This document shows, one piece after another, positions 7,524-13,895 of a stretch of DNA of 13,895 nucleotides (its first letter is position 1; each line of letters begins with the position of its first letter). The translations under genes were made by a program, and so were the position numbers. This DNA is from an uncultured Eubacterium sp. Its GTDB lineage: Bacteria; Bacillota; Clostridia; Lachnospirales; Lachnospiraceae. The stretch lies in assembly GCA_910584065.1 (NCBI GenBank), contig CAJTZN010000003.1, forward strand, positions 118,064 to 131,958, in the 5' to 3' direction. The notes below the pieces were generated by a model, which saw only the letters and a program-made list of their open reading frames with translations, ran no database searches and was not told the DNA's origin.

Positions 7524-8762
7524 ATGAGAGAAAAATTAGTGATTACCGGTATGGGCGCCGTGACGCCGATCGGAATTGGCGTGGAGCAGTACTGGAAAAA
7601 CCTGATCGACGGTGCGTGCGGCGTTTCGCATATTACGCGTTTCGACGCGGAGACGTCTGCAGTTCAGATTGCCGCTGAGGTAAAAGATTTTCACGCAGAA
7701 GATTTTATGACAAAAAAGCAGAGCCGGGAGATGGATCTGTTTATGCAGTACGGCTACGCAGCAGCCGAAGAAGCACTTGCCGACGCCGGCATACAGGAGG
7801 AAACGATTCCTGCTTCCCGAATGGGGATCGTCGTGGGAACGGCTATGGCGGGCGTATCCATTATTTCCGAAACACAGCACGGGCTGAGTACAGGTGAGCA
7901 CAAAAAAGTGAGTCCCCGGTTCGTGCCGAAGTTTATCGGAAATATTGCCGCGGCGCAGATCGCGATCGCCAAAGGATACCAGGGACCGAGCCTGACAGTC
8001 AGCACCGCATGTTCCTCGGGCGCGGACGCCATCTCTACCGCGGCCATGCTCCTTCTGGCCGGAGAGGCGGACGCGGTTTTGGCCGTAGGGGCGGAAGCGA
8101 GTCTGTGCCCGGTCGTTGTCGCCGGTCTTGCCTCGGCCCATGCGCTCAGCACAAATAACGGCAATCCCCAGACAGCCAGCCGGCCTTTCGACAAAACACG
8201 GGACGGCTTTGTCTTTGGAGAAGGCGGCGGCGCCATCCTGCTGGAAACGGAAACACACGCGAGAGCGCGCGGCGCCGAGATCAAGGCCCGGCTGCTCGGT
8301 TTCGCGAACAGTACGGACGGCTACCATGTGACGGCGCCTCATCCCGACGGAATCGGCGCGATCGCCTGTATGGATCACGCCATCCAAAAGGCGGGCATCT
8401 GGAAAGACGAGATCGATTACATAAATACGCATGGCACTTCTACGCCAATGGGCGATGTCATCGAGACGAACGCGATCAAGCAGTTATTTGGCGCACATGC
8501 CTACGAGATGGCAGTCACTTCCACGAAGGGCGCGACCGGACACATGATGGGCGCCGGCGGCGTGACAGAGGCGATCACCTGCGTCAAAACCATCCAGAGC
8601 GGCATCATCCCGCCGACGCTGAACCTTACGGTTCCGGACGAGAAATGCGACTTAAATTACATTCCAAACAAGGCGGAGAAGCGGCCCGTTCGCTGTGCCA
8701 TGACAAACGCATTTGGGTTTGGCGGGCAGAATTCCAGCCTCATCATCGGAACATGTGACTAA
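7524..8762 (+). CDS. fabF: Beta-ketoacyl-ACP synthase II FabF
   Basis: FabF condenses malonyl-ACP with a growing acyl-ACP in type II fatty acid synthesis in the cytoplasm. The 412-aa product carries the whole thiolase-fold pattern: nucleophile Cys163 in TACSSG, His303 in NTHGTSTPMGD, Lys335 and His340 in KGATGHMMGAGG, and the closing AFGFGGQN. The Cys and two His numbers equal those of E. coli FabF (413 aa), so the enzyme looks intact. The ATG at 7524 is preferred over the one at 7512 because GAGGGG sits just before it and the family begins MREKLVITGMG. It stands away from any other fab gene, with no acyl carrier protein nearby, and 39 bp ahead of lrgA. A second, non-housekeeping KAS is possible. 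Confidence 0.93.
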   Translation: MREKLVITGMGAVTPIGIGVEQYWKNLIDGACGVSHITRFDAETSAVQIAAEVKDFHAEDFMTKKQSREMDLFMQYGYAAAEEALADAGIQEETIPASRMGIVVGTAMAGVSIISETQHGLSTGEHKKVSPRFVPKFIGNIAAAQIAIAKGYQGPSLTVSTACSSGADAISTAAMLLLAGEADAVLAVGAEASLCPVVVAGLASAHALSTNNGNPQTASRPFDKTRDGFVFGEGGGAILLETETHARARGAEIKARLLGFANSTDGYHVTAPHPDGIGAIACMDHAIQKAGIWKDEIDYINTHGTSTPMGDVIETNAIKQLFGAHAYEMAVTSTKGATGHMMGAGGVTEAITCVKTIQSGIIPPTLNLTVPDEKCDLNYIPNKAEKRPVRCAMTNAFGFGGQNSSLIIGTCD

Positions 8763-8801
8763 GCACCTTTACCGCATATTCCAAAAAAGCGGAGGACGTT
8801 T

Positions 8802-9167
8802 ATGAAGTACGTAAAACAATTTTTAATCATCTTGATCATATGCTTTTTAGGCGAACTGTGCCGTTTCATTATACCACTGCCAGTTCCCGCCAGCATTTAC
8901 GGCCTGGTCCTCATGCTCGCCTGCCTGATGACTGGCGTCATCAAACTGGAGCAGGTGGAGGAAACGGCGACGTTTTTCATCGACATCATGCCTGTTTTAT
9001 TCATCCCCGCCGGAGTCGGTCTGATCGCGAGTTATCAGGCCCTGAAACCGCATCTGCTGGCCATCCTTTTCATTACGTTGGTAACGACAGTTGTCGTAAT
9101 GGGCGTGACCGGCGTCGTAGCGCAGCGGATGATGAAACACCCGAAACGAAAAGAGGGATCAAACTAA
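8802..9167 (+). CDS. lrgA: CidA/LrgA family membrane protein
   Basis: This 121-aa hydrophobic protein has about four membrane spans and the family pattern: an early GELCRFIIPLPVPASIYGL stretch, then VEETATFFIDIMPVLFIPAGVGL. CidA/LrgA proteins were named as holin-like; later work in other bacteria ties Cid/Lrg-type pairs to pyruvate or related carboxylate movement across the membrane. GCGGAGG precedes the ATG. Its stop overlaps the lrgB start (TAATG), so the two are coupled and probably act together. LrgA and CidA cannot be told apart here. Confidence 0.9.
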   Translation: MKYVKQFLIILIICFLGELCRFIIPLPVPASIYGLVLMLACLMTGVIKLEQVEETATFFIDIMPVLFIPAGVGLIASYQALKPHLLAILFITLVTTVVVMGVTGVVAQRMMKHPKRKEGSN

Positions 9168-9862
9168 TGGCAGATAATTTTTTTACTCATTCCCTTTTTT
9201 TCAGCGTCCTCGTGAGCCTGATCGGCTATGAGGCCGGACAGTATCTGAAACGGAAGACGGGACTGGCGATCGTAAACCCGCTGCTCGTTGCCATCGTTTT
9301 TGTCATCGCCGTCCTTCTTGTGTTCCATATTGATTACGACGCCTACCAGACGGGCGGCGTCTATCTGAACTACCTGCTCACGCCCGCGACGGTCTGCCTT
9401 GCCGTTCCGCTGTACAAGCAGATCCATCTGCTCCGACAATACGGCTGGGCCATTCTTTTATCCGTTTTTACCGGGACAGTCACGAGCCTGCTCGGCGTAT
9501 TTCTTTTGTCCGTCCTCTTTCATCTCGATCACGCGATGTACGTGACGCTTCTGCCGAAGTCGATCACGACGGCGATCGGAATGGGAATGAGCGAAGAACT
9601 CGGCGGGATCGTAAACATCACGGTGGCCGTCATCGTCGTCACCGGAGTGACCGGCAATGTGATCGGGGAGTGGGTACTAAAGGTATTTCATGTCAAAGAC
9701 CGCATCGCAAAAGGTTTGGCGCTCGGGACATCCGCACATGCGATCGGCACGAGCAAGGCGATGGAAATGGGCGAGATCGAGGGCGCCATGAGCAGCCTTT
9801 CTATCGTAGTGGCCGGGTTACTCACGGTTATCGGCGCGAATGTCTTCGCCATTTTTTACTGA
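9167..9862 (+). CDS. lrgB: CidB/LrgB family membrane protein
   Basis: The 231-aa partner of LrgA has six to seven membrane spans. The family signature is near-complete: LLTPATVCLAVPLYKQ in the middle, LLPKSITTAIGMGMSEELGG, then GLALGTSAHAIGTSKAMEMGEIEGAMSSL and a last hydrophobic helix. It starts at the ATG that shares the A of the lrgA TAA; GAGGGA lies 8 bases upstream. The frame remains open back to 8840, but that part overlaps lrgA and is not real. Plant PLGG1, a glycolate/glycerate carrier, is a fusion of LrgA- and LrgB-like parts, which supports a small-carboxylate transport role. No convincing terminator hairpin follows. Confidence 0.92.
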   Translation: MADNFFTHSLFFSVLVSLIGYEAGQYLKRKTGLAIVNPLLVAIVFVIAVLLVFHIDYDAYQTGGVYLNYLLTPATVCLAVPLYKQIHLLRQYGWAILLSVFTGTVTSLLGVFLLSVLFHLDHAMYVTLLPKSITTAIGMGMSEELGGIVNITVAVIVVTGVTGNVIGEWVLKVFHVKDRIAKGLALGTSAHAIGTSKAMEMGEIEGAMSSLSIVVAGLLTVIGANVFAIFY

Positions 9863-9931
9863 TCTGGGGATAACTAATTTGATAAATCTAGCAGGGGACA
9901 AAATTTTTTGACAAATTTTTTCCGAAAGTTG

Positions 9932-9960
9932 TTGCTATTCTTTGAGATTTAACGTATAAT
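9932..9960 (+). promoter_or_regulatory. Sigma-A promoter for the 70-aa protein gene
   Basis: TTGCTA (9932-9937) and a perfect TATAAT (9955-9960) are 17 bases apart. Transcription would start near 9967, 25 bases before the ATG at 9992. Just upstream the run AAATTTTTT occurs twice around a GAC (about 9901-9921), making an AT-rich element that could raise promoter strength. A TTGACA at 9908 has no -10 box at the right distance. Confidence 0.7.
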
Positions 9961-9991
9961 GATTATAGGCGACACGAAAGGAAGTGGATTC

Positions 9992-10204
9992 ATGGACCAG
10001 GGTGAATTATTTAAGAAGATGCTTATGAGTTTTGACCATAAATATGAGTCTGCCACCGTCTTTTATGATAATCTTCCTTATGTACGAGATTATGATTTAT
10101 GTAACTGGACTCCGCTCCGTATGTTTAGCGGAAACGTCATCAAATTTTATCAGTACAGGATGGATAAACCGGTTATCCTGCAGACGGATCCGGACAATAT
10201 GTGA
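9992..10204 (+). CDS. Unrecognised 70-aa protein in its own transcription unit
   Basis: From the ATG at 9992, preceded by AAAGGAAG, the frame encodes 70 residues to the TGA at 10204. The frame is open from 9959, but that start lies inside the -10 box and is excluded. I do not recognise the family. The product is rich in Tyr, Phe, Asp and Met (YDNLPYVRDYDLCNW, FYQYRMDKP), has a single Cys, no signal peptide, no membrane span and no known motif, and looks like a small soluble domain. Base composition is clearly more AT-rich than lrgB or the MutS-like genes. A good promoter before it and an intrinsic terminator after it argue that it is a real, separately expressed gene. Confidence 0.65.
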   Translation: MDQGELFKKMLMSFDHKYESATVFYDNLPYVRDYDLCNWTPLRMFSGNVIKFYQYRMDKPVILQTDPDNM

Positions 10205-10250
10205 TCGCGTTATTTTATTTCGTTATCTTCATTTTCATCATATTATAAGT

Positions 10251-10299
10251 GGGGGAATCTCAGGTATTTGGCACAACCCGGGATTCCCTCTCCTTTTTT
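10251..10299 (+). terminator. Intrinsic terminator after the 70-aa protein gene
   Basis: GGGAATCTC (10253-10261) pairs over all nine bases, one of them G-U, with GGGATTCCC (10280-10288); flanking G and TC bases can lengthen the stem. The 18-base loop has a further GGT/ACC pairing. TCTCC and six T residues follow (10294-10299). The reverse strand lacks a T run after the hairpin, so it does not look like a terminator for the convergent MutS-like genes. Confidence 0.8.
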
Positions 10300-10307
10300 C
10301 TCTTTCA

Positions 10308-11816
10308 TTATTTTCGCAAAACGATTTCCTCGAACAGATCCAGTCCATAGCTTGTTTCCGTCGGTTCATGGTCGATGATCTTAAAGGTCCTCGTACCGTC
10401 CTCTTTGCGCTCCGCGCTGAGAAACCGCGCGTGTGTCAGCTTTTTCCCATACATGCTGCTGGCAAATTCAAATAGATGGGTTACCATGAAGATATGTACG
10501 CCGCTGTCATACATCGCCTGGATGATATTTTCCGCAATCTGGCTGCCCTCTTTTTCCGTCGTACTGGAAAAGGATTCATTCAACAGGATCAGGCTGTCGT
10601 CCGTCACCATGTCTACGATCCGGTTCATCCGTTTCATTTCTTCCACCAGCCGCCCGCTGTTCATGCTGCAGTCCTCGCGCCGTGTAAAATGGGTGAGGAT
10701 CGTGTCGTACAACGGCCCCTCATAATACGCAGCCGGTACAAACATTCCCGCCTGCATCAACACCTGCGCAACGCCCACACTTCGCAAAAATGTCGATTTT
10801 CCGCCCTGGTTCGCACCGCTGATCACATGCAGATGGCAGTCGTCGATCAGGTCATTGCTGACGGGATCTTTCATCGTCTGCAGCGCCAGCGAAAGTTCAT
10901 ATAATTTCTGATACTGTAAATGGTTCTTTTCCCGGCTGACTTTGGGAAACGACACCCTCATGTGCAGATGCGACAAACTCCGGTACAGATTGGCGCAGCC
11001 CACATAAAATCCTGTCTGCATACGAAGGTCTTCGAAAAAGGTTTCCAGTTCCTGTATAAATTTCTGATACAGCTTTAACGTATACAAAAATCCATTCTCC
11101 TCCATCTGCCTGGCGTCATGGCGGAGGGCCGTCTCCGTTAAATGGATCGCGTTTGGCGAGAAAAGATGCAGCATCAGCCACCGCAGCATGCGGCGGAATG
11201 ATCCCAATTTGCGGTAATCCACCGGTTCCAGACGGTTGATCACGACATCGCCGCATTTCAGGCCGCCGCTGATCCCCGCCGTCATCACAAGCCGTCCGCC
11301 CTGCATAAGAAACGACATATGTTTTGCCATCTGACTCAGTTCTTCTACAAACTCGTCGCTGTAATGGCTGCGCAGCCTCTCCGCAAATCTCATCATACCG
11401 TCTGACTGTTCCGCCTCCTTGCTGCCCATGAGATCCTTTAATTTTTCCAGATCATCCGCCAGCACAAGCAGGAGCTGCAGCGTATCATAAATCTGCCCGG
11501 TATTGCTGCCGCCCTTCTTCGTCTTATTTTTCTCAAAATCCGTTACCGCTTCGCTCGCGAGACGGTAAATTTCCGTATAAAATTCGAAATGGTTGACAGC
11601 GTCGTTCACCATCTGCTGGCGGAAGCGGAGCAGTGGCTCGGTCGTAACCGGCGTCAGCAGAACTTGCTGGCATGTGTTATAGATCGTTTCATCTCCCTTT
11701 GCCATCGCGTGCAGGATAACGGATAAATTCAAATCCTTGATCATGTCAGATGACATGCCGTAACGGCGCCGCAGCGCCTGCTGCTTTTCCGGGTATAATA
11801 AACAAATATCAAGCAT
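10308..11816 (-). CDS. MutS-like ATPase, second gene of a tandem pair
   Basis: The 502-aa product has a C-terminal MutS-type ABC ATPase domain: Walker A GANQGGKST (residues 334-342), a region like the MutS dimer motif (SGRLVEEMKRM at 387-397), Walker B ILLNES with Asn413-Glu414, followed by SSTTEKEG, and the H-loop THL (446-448). The first 320 residues are helical and resemble MutS lever/clamp core. There is no N-terminal mismatch-binding domain with its Phe-x-Glu, and no C-terminal Smr nuclease as in MutS2. MutS normally has Asp-Glu in Walker B. The start overlaps the upstream MutS-like gene by 8 bp, with AAGGAGG upstream, so the pair is co-translated. Role unknown: DNA structure binding by a heterodimer is the natural guess, mismatch repair is not shown. 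Confidence 0.85.
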   Translation of the reverse strand: MLDICLLYPEKQQALRRRYGMSSDMIKDLNLSVILHAMAKGDETIYNTCQQVLLTPVTTEPLLRFRQQMVNDAVNHFEFYTEIYRLASEAVTDFEKNKTKKGGSNTGQIYDTLQLLLVLADDLEKLKDLMGSKEAEQSDGMMRFAERLRSHYSDEFVEELSQMAKHMSFLMQGGRLVMTAGISGGLKCGDVVINRLEPVDYRKLGSFRRMLRWLMLHLFSPNAIHLTETALRHDARQMEENGFLYTLKLYQKFIQELETFFEDLRMQTGFYVGCANLYRSLSHLHMRVSFPKVSREKNHLQYQKLYELSLALQTMKDPVSNDLIDDCHLHVISGANQGGKSTFLRSVGVAQVLMQAGMFVPAAYYEGPLYDTILTHFTRREDCSMNSGRLVEEMKRMNRIVDMVTDDSLILLNESFSSTTEKEGSQIAENIIQAMYDSGVHIFMVTHLFEFASSMYGKKLTHARFLSAERKEDGTRTFKIIDHEPTETSYGLDLFEEIVLRK

Positions 11817-13317
11817 TTGACAGCCTCCTTATAATATCATCATAGGTAAGCCCATACTGCTCCACAATGGATTCCGCATAGCCTTTCCCCTCCGCTTTGT
11901 TCCGTTCTACTTTGTATGTCCGGACTTTCTGTCCCTGGATGGACGCCGTCATGCTCACGATCTGGCCGTTTTCCTCGGCCAGTTTATCAATATGGGTGAC
12001 ATAGATCCCATAGCAGTCGTCATCGAGAAAATACTGCATGATCTCCCGCCCCATCTGCAGGGCGTCGTACGTCGCCGCCGATGTAAAAAGCTCATTGATT
12101 ATGACAAAGGAATGCTTTTTTCGCCTTTCGAGCATCTCAGAGAGACGAACGAGCTCTTCTTTTAATTTTCCCCTCCCGCTCTCCGTGCTCTCCTCCACGG
12201 AAAAGTGTGTCATTAACCCGTGAAAACGCGGAATCACGGCTTTTTTTGCCGGCACAGGCAGTCCCAGTAACGAAAAATACACCAGCTGTCCCGCCGCCCT
12301 GCCGAAGGTCGTCTTTCCACCCTGATTGGGTCCGGTCACCACGAAAAACCGTTCCTTTTCCTTGAAATAGTAATCGTTGGCCACCGTCTTTTTTCCGTCC
12401 TGCACATTTTTGAGCGCCAGAGCGAGATCGTACCCGCCCTCAACGCGAAACTCGTTATCGTTAAATTTCGGATAACAAAATTCGTAATCATGCCGCTCCA
12501 TTTGATGCCGGAACTTGAGAAAGGAAAGATAAAACGTGATCTCGCGATGGAATTTTAATATAGGATCGGCAATGATCTTCGGGTATTTTTCCCGAAATCC
12601 CATCATCTCCCGGAACACCCCGGGCTCCTTTTTCTTTATGTACCGCAAAATGCGCTTTTCGAGATCTGTGCTGTGCTGGCTGCCCGGAAGTATATTGTAC
12701 AGTTTATCGGGCGTTTCTATAATATGTGAATATTTCCGGCACAACTCCCCCACATAGTCGTCGTCCTCTACACGGGAAAGTATGAGGATATGATCTTCCT
12801 CGATCCTCATCGTATATCGGATCTCCGATATTTTCCGGTAAATCGCCAACACCAGATCGTGGCTTTCTTTATAATCCCCCCGCGCTGTCTGTTCACTGCA
12901 CATGCGGTAAAATCCGTCCCATCCGTCCACCATCTGTCCCTTTGTCTCCAAATACGCCATCAGCTCATCCAGCGCCGTGTAGTACAAATGTGCCGCCAGC
13001 AAATGCCAGTGCGCGCTGCTCTCCCCGTCCTCCGTATCTTCCGCGTACTGCTCATACGTCTGTGATCTTTTCACGGCACGGTAAAAACCCGTGATCCGTT
13101 CTTCCATTTCCGGATCTAATTCCTTCAGAACCTCCTGTCGATACAAAATATCCTCTTTTTCCTTCGGCATGCGGTAATAATATTCCCTTAAGTCATATGG
13201 CTCAAACCCATTCCCCATTTCGGCGATCAGCGGATCCAGGTTCAAGTCGGCAAAAAATTCCGGCAGCGGGTCCGGCATGTCCTCTTCCATCCGGCCCAGT
13301 ATACTAAAATCCTGCAA
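11809..13317 (-). CDS. MutS-like ATPase, first gene of a tandem pair (TTG start)
   Basis: This product is also 502 aa when read from the TTG at 13317. It carries Walker A GPNQGGKTT (329-337), an ESGRGKLKEEL region (379-389), Walker B IINEL with Asn408-Glu409, then FTSAATYDAL like the MutS GRGTSTYDG stretch, and the H-loop THI (441-443). It shares with its neighbour the order of motifs, the N-terminal DLNL (residues 24-27 here, 28-31 there), the NQGGK loop, and the Asn-Glu Walker B; they are paralogues. The frame remains open to 13668, but that part runs antisense to another gene and lacks a ribosome binding site. At 13317 the start has AGAAGGGGG 8 bases upstream. No mismatch-recognition domain is present. 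Confidence 0.84.
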   Translation of the reverse strand: MQDFSILGRMEEDMPDPLPEFFADLNLDPLIAEMGNGFEPYDLREYYYRMPKEKEDILYRQEVLKELDPEMEERITGFYRAVKRSQTYEQYAEDTEDGESSAHWHLLAAHLYYTALDELMAYLETKGQMVDGWDGFYRMCSEQTARGDYKESHDLVLAIYRKISEIRYTMRIEEDHILILSRVEDDDYVGELCRKYSHIIETPDKLYNILPGSQHSTDLEKRILRYIKKKEPGVFREMMGFREKYPKIIADPILKFHREITFYLSFLKFRHQMERHDYEFCYPKFNDNEFRVEGGYDLALALKNVQDGKKTVANDYYFKEKERFFVVTGPNQGGKTTFGRAAGQLVYFSLLGLPVPAKKAVIPRFHGLMTHFSVEESTESGRGKLKEELVRLSEMLERRKKHSFVIINELFTSAATYDALQMGREIMQYFLDDDCYGIYVTHIDKLAEENGQIVSMTASIQGQKVRTYKVERNKAEGKGYAESIVEQYGLTYDDIIRRLSNA

Positions 13318-13325
13318 ATACAAAA

Positions 13326-13334
13326 CCCCCTTCT
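13326..13334 (-). promoter_or_regulatory. Ribosome binding site that fixes the TTG start of the first MutS-like gene
   Basis: On the minus strand AGAAGGGGG (13334-13326) lies 8 bases before the TTG at 13317-13315. The other in-frame TTG, 6 bases nearer, is too close, and no ATG upstream has a comparable site. The next ATG downstream, about 9 codons in, would lose the conserved-looking QDFSILG start. Confidence 0.65.
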
Positions 13335-13353
13335 TTTCAGCTTGTATATAAAT

Positions 13354-13382
13354 ATTGTACATGATAATCGGGGAAATGGGAA
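13354..13382 (-). promoter_or_regulatory. Possible promoter for the MutS-like pair
   Basis: Minus-strand TTCCCA (13382-13377) and TACAAT (13359-13354) are 17 bases apart, giving a leader of about 30 nt. The -35 box is weak. The site overlaps the start of the plus-strand gene, so the two divergent genes would compete for this stretch. Confidence 0.4.
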
Positions 13383-13810
13383 GAGAAAAAACGAGAACGC
13401 CGCTTTTCCTCGTGTTTTTCTTTGATTTAAGCACTATTTCTTCCCTCGACGAGGTGCTGGAAAAAATCAGCGACTCCCATTTGAAACAGCTTTTGACAGA
13501 AAGCAAGGGCCGCCACGAAAAACTAAGGGACGAGATCTTTGACCAGCTCATGCGTAAAAACAGCGAGGAAAAAGAACCAAATCCCCTGGCCAAAAGTATG
13601 TCATGGCTCAAAACAAATATGAAGATCGGGATGGACGACAGCGACGCCACGGTAGCCGACCTGATCACAGACGGCTGCGATATGGGGATAAAATCCCTTC
13701 ATAAATATCTCAACCAGTTTAAGGCTGCGGATGAGGACTCAAAGAGGTTCTGCCATCGTCTGATCACGATAGAAGAAGAGCTTCGCCATTCACTTCAGCC
13801 ATATCTTTGA
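13376..13810 (+). CDS. Small helical protein of unknown function with an unusual N-terminus
   Basis: The frame from the ATG at 13376 gives 144 residues. From about residue 19 on it is helical and charged (SSLDEVLEKISDSHLKQLL, then NPLAKSMSWLKTNM, and MGIKSLHKYLNQF), resembling from memory an uncharacterised ferritin-like four-helix protein common in Clostridia, usually about 145 aa. The first helix expected for that family is not visible: residues 1-18 (TRTPLFLVFFFDL) are hydrophobic and not helical-charged. No start codon has a proper ribosome binding site; the GGGG before 13376 is 2 bases away. TTG at 13355 and ATG at 13361 are in-frame alternatives. The 5' end may be damaged, or may be a hybrid with the divergent promoter region. 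The body of the gene looks coding; the start is uncertain. Confidence 0.55.
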   Translation: MGREKTRTPLFLVFFFDLSTISSLDEVLEKISDSHLKQLLTESKGRHEKLRDEIFDQLMRKNSEEKEPNPLAKSMSWLKTNMKIGMDDSDATVADLITDGCDMGIKSLHKYLNQFKAADEDSKRFCHRLITIEEELRHSLQPYL

Positions 13811-13850
13811 TCATCTTTGCCAGATAACGCTATCCCACCTTGAAATACTG

Positions 13851-13895
13851 TTGAATTTGCGCTAAAAAAATGATATGATAAAGACATAAAGGGAG
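13851..13895 (+). promoter_or_regulatory. Sigma-A promoter and ribosome binding site for a gene beyond the right edge
   Basis: TTGAAT (13851-13856) and TATGAT (13874-13879) are 17 bases apart. Aaagggag ends at 13895 and looks like a ribosome binding site, so a rightward gene should begin within about 10 bases after the window. The gap 13811-13850 contains no clear terminator hairpin for the preceding gene. Confidence 0.65.

Noticed and set aside
7536..8432. 298-codon open frame on the minus strand across fabF
   Set aside because: It is wholly antisense to a gene with a complete catalytic triad, has Arg/Cys-rich low-complexity content and no ribosome binding site. Long shadow frames are common opposite GC-richer genes.
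8840..9166. Upstream extension of the lrgB frame
   Set aside because: It overlaps lrgA in another frame and is Arg/His-rich. The family N-terminus begins at 9167 with TAATG coupling.
10250..10300. Bidirectional terminator serving both the 70-aa gene and the MutS-like pair
   Set aside because: The minus strand has no T run after the hairpin, so only rightward termination is supported.
13318..13668. 117-codon N-terminal extension of the first MutS-like gene
   Set aside because: It is antisense to the plus-strand helical protein, Ser/Phe/Leu-rich, and lacks a ribosome binding site. The TTG at 13317 has an ideal one and makes both MutS-like proteins 502 aa.

Overview
The window reads as chromosomal DNA of a gut-type Firmicute, most likely a Clostridia/Lachnospiraceae-like organism. 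The signs are strong GGAGG-type ribosome binding sites, sigma-A promoters with 17-bp spacers, moderate GC in genes with AT-rich gaps, and the gene families present. The species cannot be told from the sequence. No tRNA, rRNA, CRISPR array or insertion sequence was found.

Region 1 (1-643, minus strand) holds the N-terminal part of a secreted protein whose Pro/Thr-rich tail, encoded by 36-bp repeats, runs off the left edge. Its promoter lies at 615-643.

Region 2 (694-7434) is a complete N-acetylneuraminate (sialic acid) utilisation locus. nagB points left. From a divergent control region, nanE, nanA, a sodium:solute symporter, a YhcH/NanQ anomerase, a ROK kinase (nanK) and nagA point right. 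Together they can take free Neu5Ac into the cell, open its ring, split it to ManNAc and pyruvate, phosphorylate and epimerise ManNAc to GlcNAc-6-P, deacetylate it to GlcN-6-P, and deaminate that to fructose-6-P. A good internal promoter (5235-5263) gives nanK-nagA their own start. No sialidase or local regulator is present.

Region 3 (7439-9862) is a second rightward unit with its own promoter: fabF (KAS II with an intact Cys-His-His triad), lrgA and lrgB. LrgAB-type proteins have been linked to pyruvate or related carboxylate movement in other bacteria. Here they sit beside a pathway that releases pyruvate.

Region 4 (9932-10299) is a self-contained transcription unit for an unrecognised 70-aa protein, with a clear promoter and a clear intrinsic terminator.

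Region 5 (10308-13382, minus strand) is a tandem pair of MutS-like ATPases, each 502 aa. They overlap by 8 bp, are visibly paralogous, and both carry an Asn-Glu Walker B in place of MutS Asp-Glu. Neither has a mismatch-recognition domain. This is the least understood system in the window.

Region 6 (13376-13895, plus strand) holds a small helical protein with an odd N-terminus, then a strong promoter and a ribosome binding site at the right edge for a gene that begins outside the window.
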